DNA of 64,000 bases from an uncultured Pseudomonadota bacterium (GTDB taxonomy: Bacteria; Myxococcota_A; Bradymonadia; Bradymonadales; Bradymonadaceae). This document shows, one piece after another, positions 63,270 through 64,000 of the stretch (positions are counted from its first letter, which is position 1; every line of letters starts with the position of its first letter). The stretch spans positions 1,364,001 through 1,428,000 of the forward strand of contig CAJXPB010000001.1 in NCBI GenBank assembly GCA_913057905.1, read 5' to 3'. The position numbers were made by a program, and so were the translations under genes. Below the pieces are notes generated by a model. It was given only the letters and a program-made list of their open reading frames with translations, ran no database searches and was not told the origin of the DNA.

Positions 63270-64000
63270 AGCTCCTGCTCGATGTCTGTGTCGCGCACGC
63301 CGCGCAACGCCTTCTGGAGGCGAATCCTGTCGACTGTCTCGAGTTCAGTGAGATCCGCCCGATCCAAGGCCGCAAGCAGTTCGGACAACACCGCACGAGC
63401 GTCGTCGGTCAGCGGCCCCTGGTCGGCCTGCGAGTCCTCGGAGCGCCGCGCCTGGTCGAGTTGCTCCTCGAGTTCGGCCACCCGCTGACGCGAGGCATCG
63501 AGCTGCTCTTGGAGCTTCTCGGCCCCTTCGATCGCCTCCGAGAGCGCCTCGATATCTTCCTCGAGAGCTCTGTTATCTGCGATCGCCTCTTCGAGCTTCT
63601 GTTCGGACGATGCGAGTTCGTCGACCAGCGACTCGCAGCGCTGCTCGAGCTCTCGGTATTCGTCCTGCAGCTTCTCGTAGTCTTCACTTCGGTCCTTCGG
63701 GGGAGAGCCGTCGGCCTCGTCGCCCGGCGGAGGCTCGAAGTCCGGCTCCACGCGCGGAGACGACTGCTGGACCAGCCCCTCGTCATCGCCGAAGTAGTAG
63801 AGGATGAAGTCGCCGCACCAGATTTCGTCGTTGTGCGACAGCTCGCGAGGGTCATCGACGGGCTGACGTTCACCCTCGACCATCACCCAGGTACCGTTGG
63901 AGCTGTCGAGATCCACGATCTCAACGCCCCCATTTTCGAACCTGAACTCGGCATGATGGCGAGAGACCGATTTGCGATTCGACCGAATGGTGCAATCCGT
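63266..64000 (-). CDS. FHA-domain protein with coiled-coil C-terminus (N-terminus cut by the right edge)
   Basis: The visible 244 residues start inside an FHA domain: IRSNRKSVSRHHAEFRFENG then VDLDSSNGTWV and LSHNDEIWCGDFILYYF. An acidic Pro-rich linker (about residues 85-125) leads to a coiled-coil of about 75 residues (LEQRCESLVDELASSEQKLE, RVAELEEQLDQARRSED) and a short helical tail. The FHA start lies beyond position 64000. It is the first visible gene of the FHA/M48 pair (ATGA overlap) upstream of the dynamin GTPase. FHA binds phosphothreonine, so a kinase-linked role is inferred. Confidence 0.85.
   Translation of the reverse strand, partial: TDCTIRSNRKSVSRHHAEFRFENGGVEIVDLDSSNGTWVMVEGERQPVDDPRELSHNDEIWCGDFILYYFGDDEGLVQQSSPRVEPDFEPPPGDEADGSPPKDRSEDYEKLQDEYRELEQRCESLVDELASSEQKLEEAIADNRALEEDIEALSEAIEGAEKLQEQLDASRQRVAELEEQLDQARRSEDSQADQGPLTDDARAVLSELLAALDRADLTELETVDRIRLQKALRGVRDTDIEQEL

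Overview
The window is about 64 kb of GC-rich chromosome, densely packed with genes, from a Gram-negative bacterium. Signal peptides, lipoboxes, an RND/TolC efflux pump, an outer-membrane beta-barrel and a ComEC uptake channel all point to a double membrane. Many proteins carry long Asp/Glu-rich stretches, as in moderately halophilic lineages. FHA+DUF4388 proteins, PEGA lipoproteins and DUF4112 are typical of the Myxococcota / former Deltaproteobacteria. I infer a Myxococcota-like halotolerant organism, perhaps Bradymonadia; this rests on protein character only, and no rRNA or tRNA gene is visible.

Layout. 1-16.2 kb has mixed strands: the start of dnaB behind an FHA/DUF4388 gene, a membrane-anchored PEGA-like protein, a HisC-type aminotransferase, a two-domain M16 protease, a deacetylase-like protein, two small enzymes (GNAT, HIT), a TPR-type protein, an M48 lipoprotein protease, dtd, an unknown gene, a PEGA lipoprotein and comEC. 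At 16.24-16.81 kb lies a non-coding gap with DnaA-box-like sites and three TGACAC repeats spaced exactly 11 bp apart; it is a candidate replication origin or DnaA-bound regulatory region. From 16.8 to 49.1 kb every gene is on the + strand: secA, folB, an M50 protease, a large class V aminotransferase, a dihydrolipoamide-dehydrogenase-like flavoprotein, a cytidylyltransferase/sugar-phosphate-cyclase fusion with an SDR and a PfkB kinase, ligA, thiI, a TetR/efflux block, DUF4112, a Gfo/Idh/MocA protein, a lipid-kinase-like protein, and a three-gene antiporter/ATPase/MscS operon. At 49.1-53.3 kb are four kynurenine-pathway genes in two divergent pairs. At 53.3-59.3 kb are a sulfatase-fold enzyme, a GNAT, a UvrD/PcrA helicase, and an outer-membrane barrel gene beside a broken copy of itself. 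At 59.3-64 kb is a minus-strand membrane-remodelling block: FHA/coiled-coil protein, M48 protease, dynamin-like GTPase and a two-TM winged-helix protein.

How genes work together. Three architectures stand out. (1) A CPA-type antiporter is fused to an approximately 1,100-residue soluble region ending in a P-loop ATPase and winged helix, and is translationally coupled to a second antiporter-like protein and an MscS-type channel. (2) An RND inner-membrane pump is fused in one frame to a TolC-type outer-membrane channel through an internal signal-peptide-like segment. (3) A CTP-transferase-like domain is fused to a 2-deoxy-scyllo-inosose-synthase-like cyclase next to an oxidoreductase and a sugar kinase, which together could make an activated cyclitol. 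The kynurenine genes cover N-formylkynurenine to the quinolinate precursor; tryptophan dioxygenase is not in the window.

Several convergent gene pairs are separated by 0-6 bp. Only two strong hairpin terminators were seen (9018-9046 and 59301-59340).
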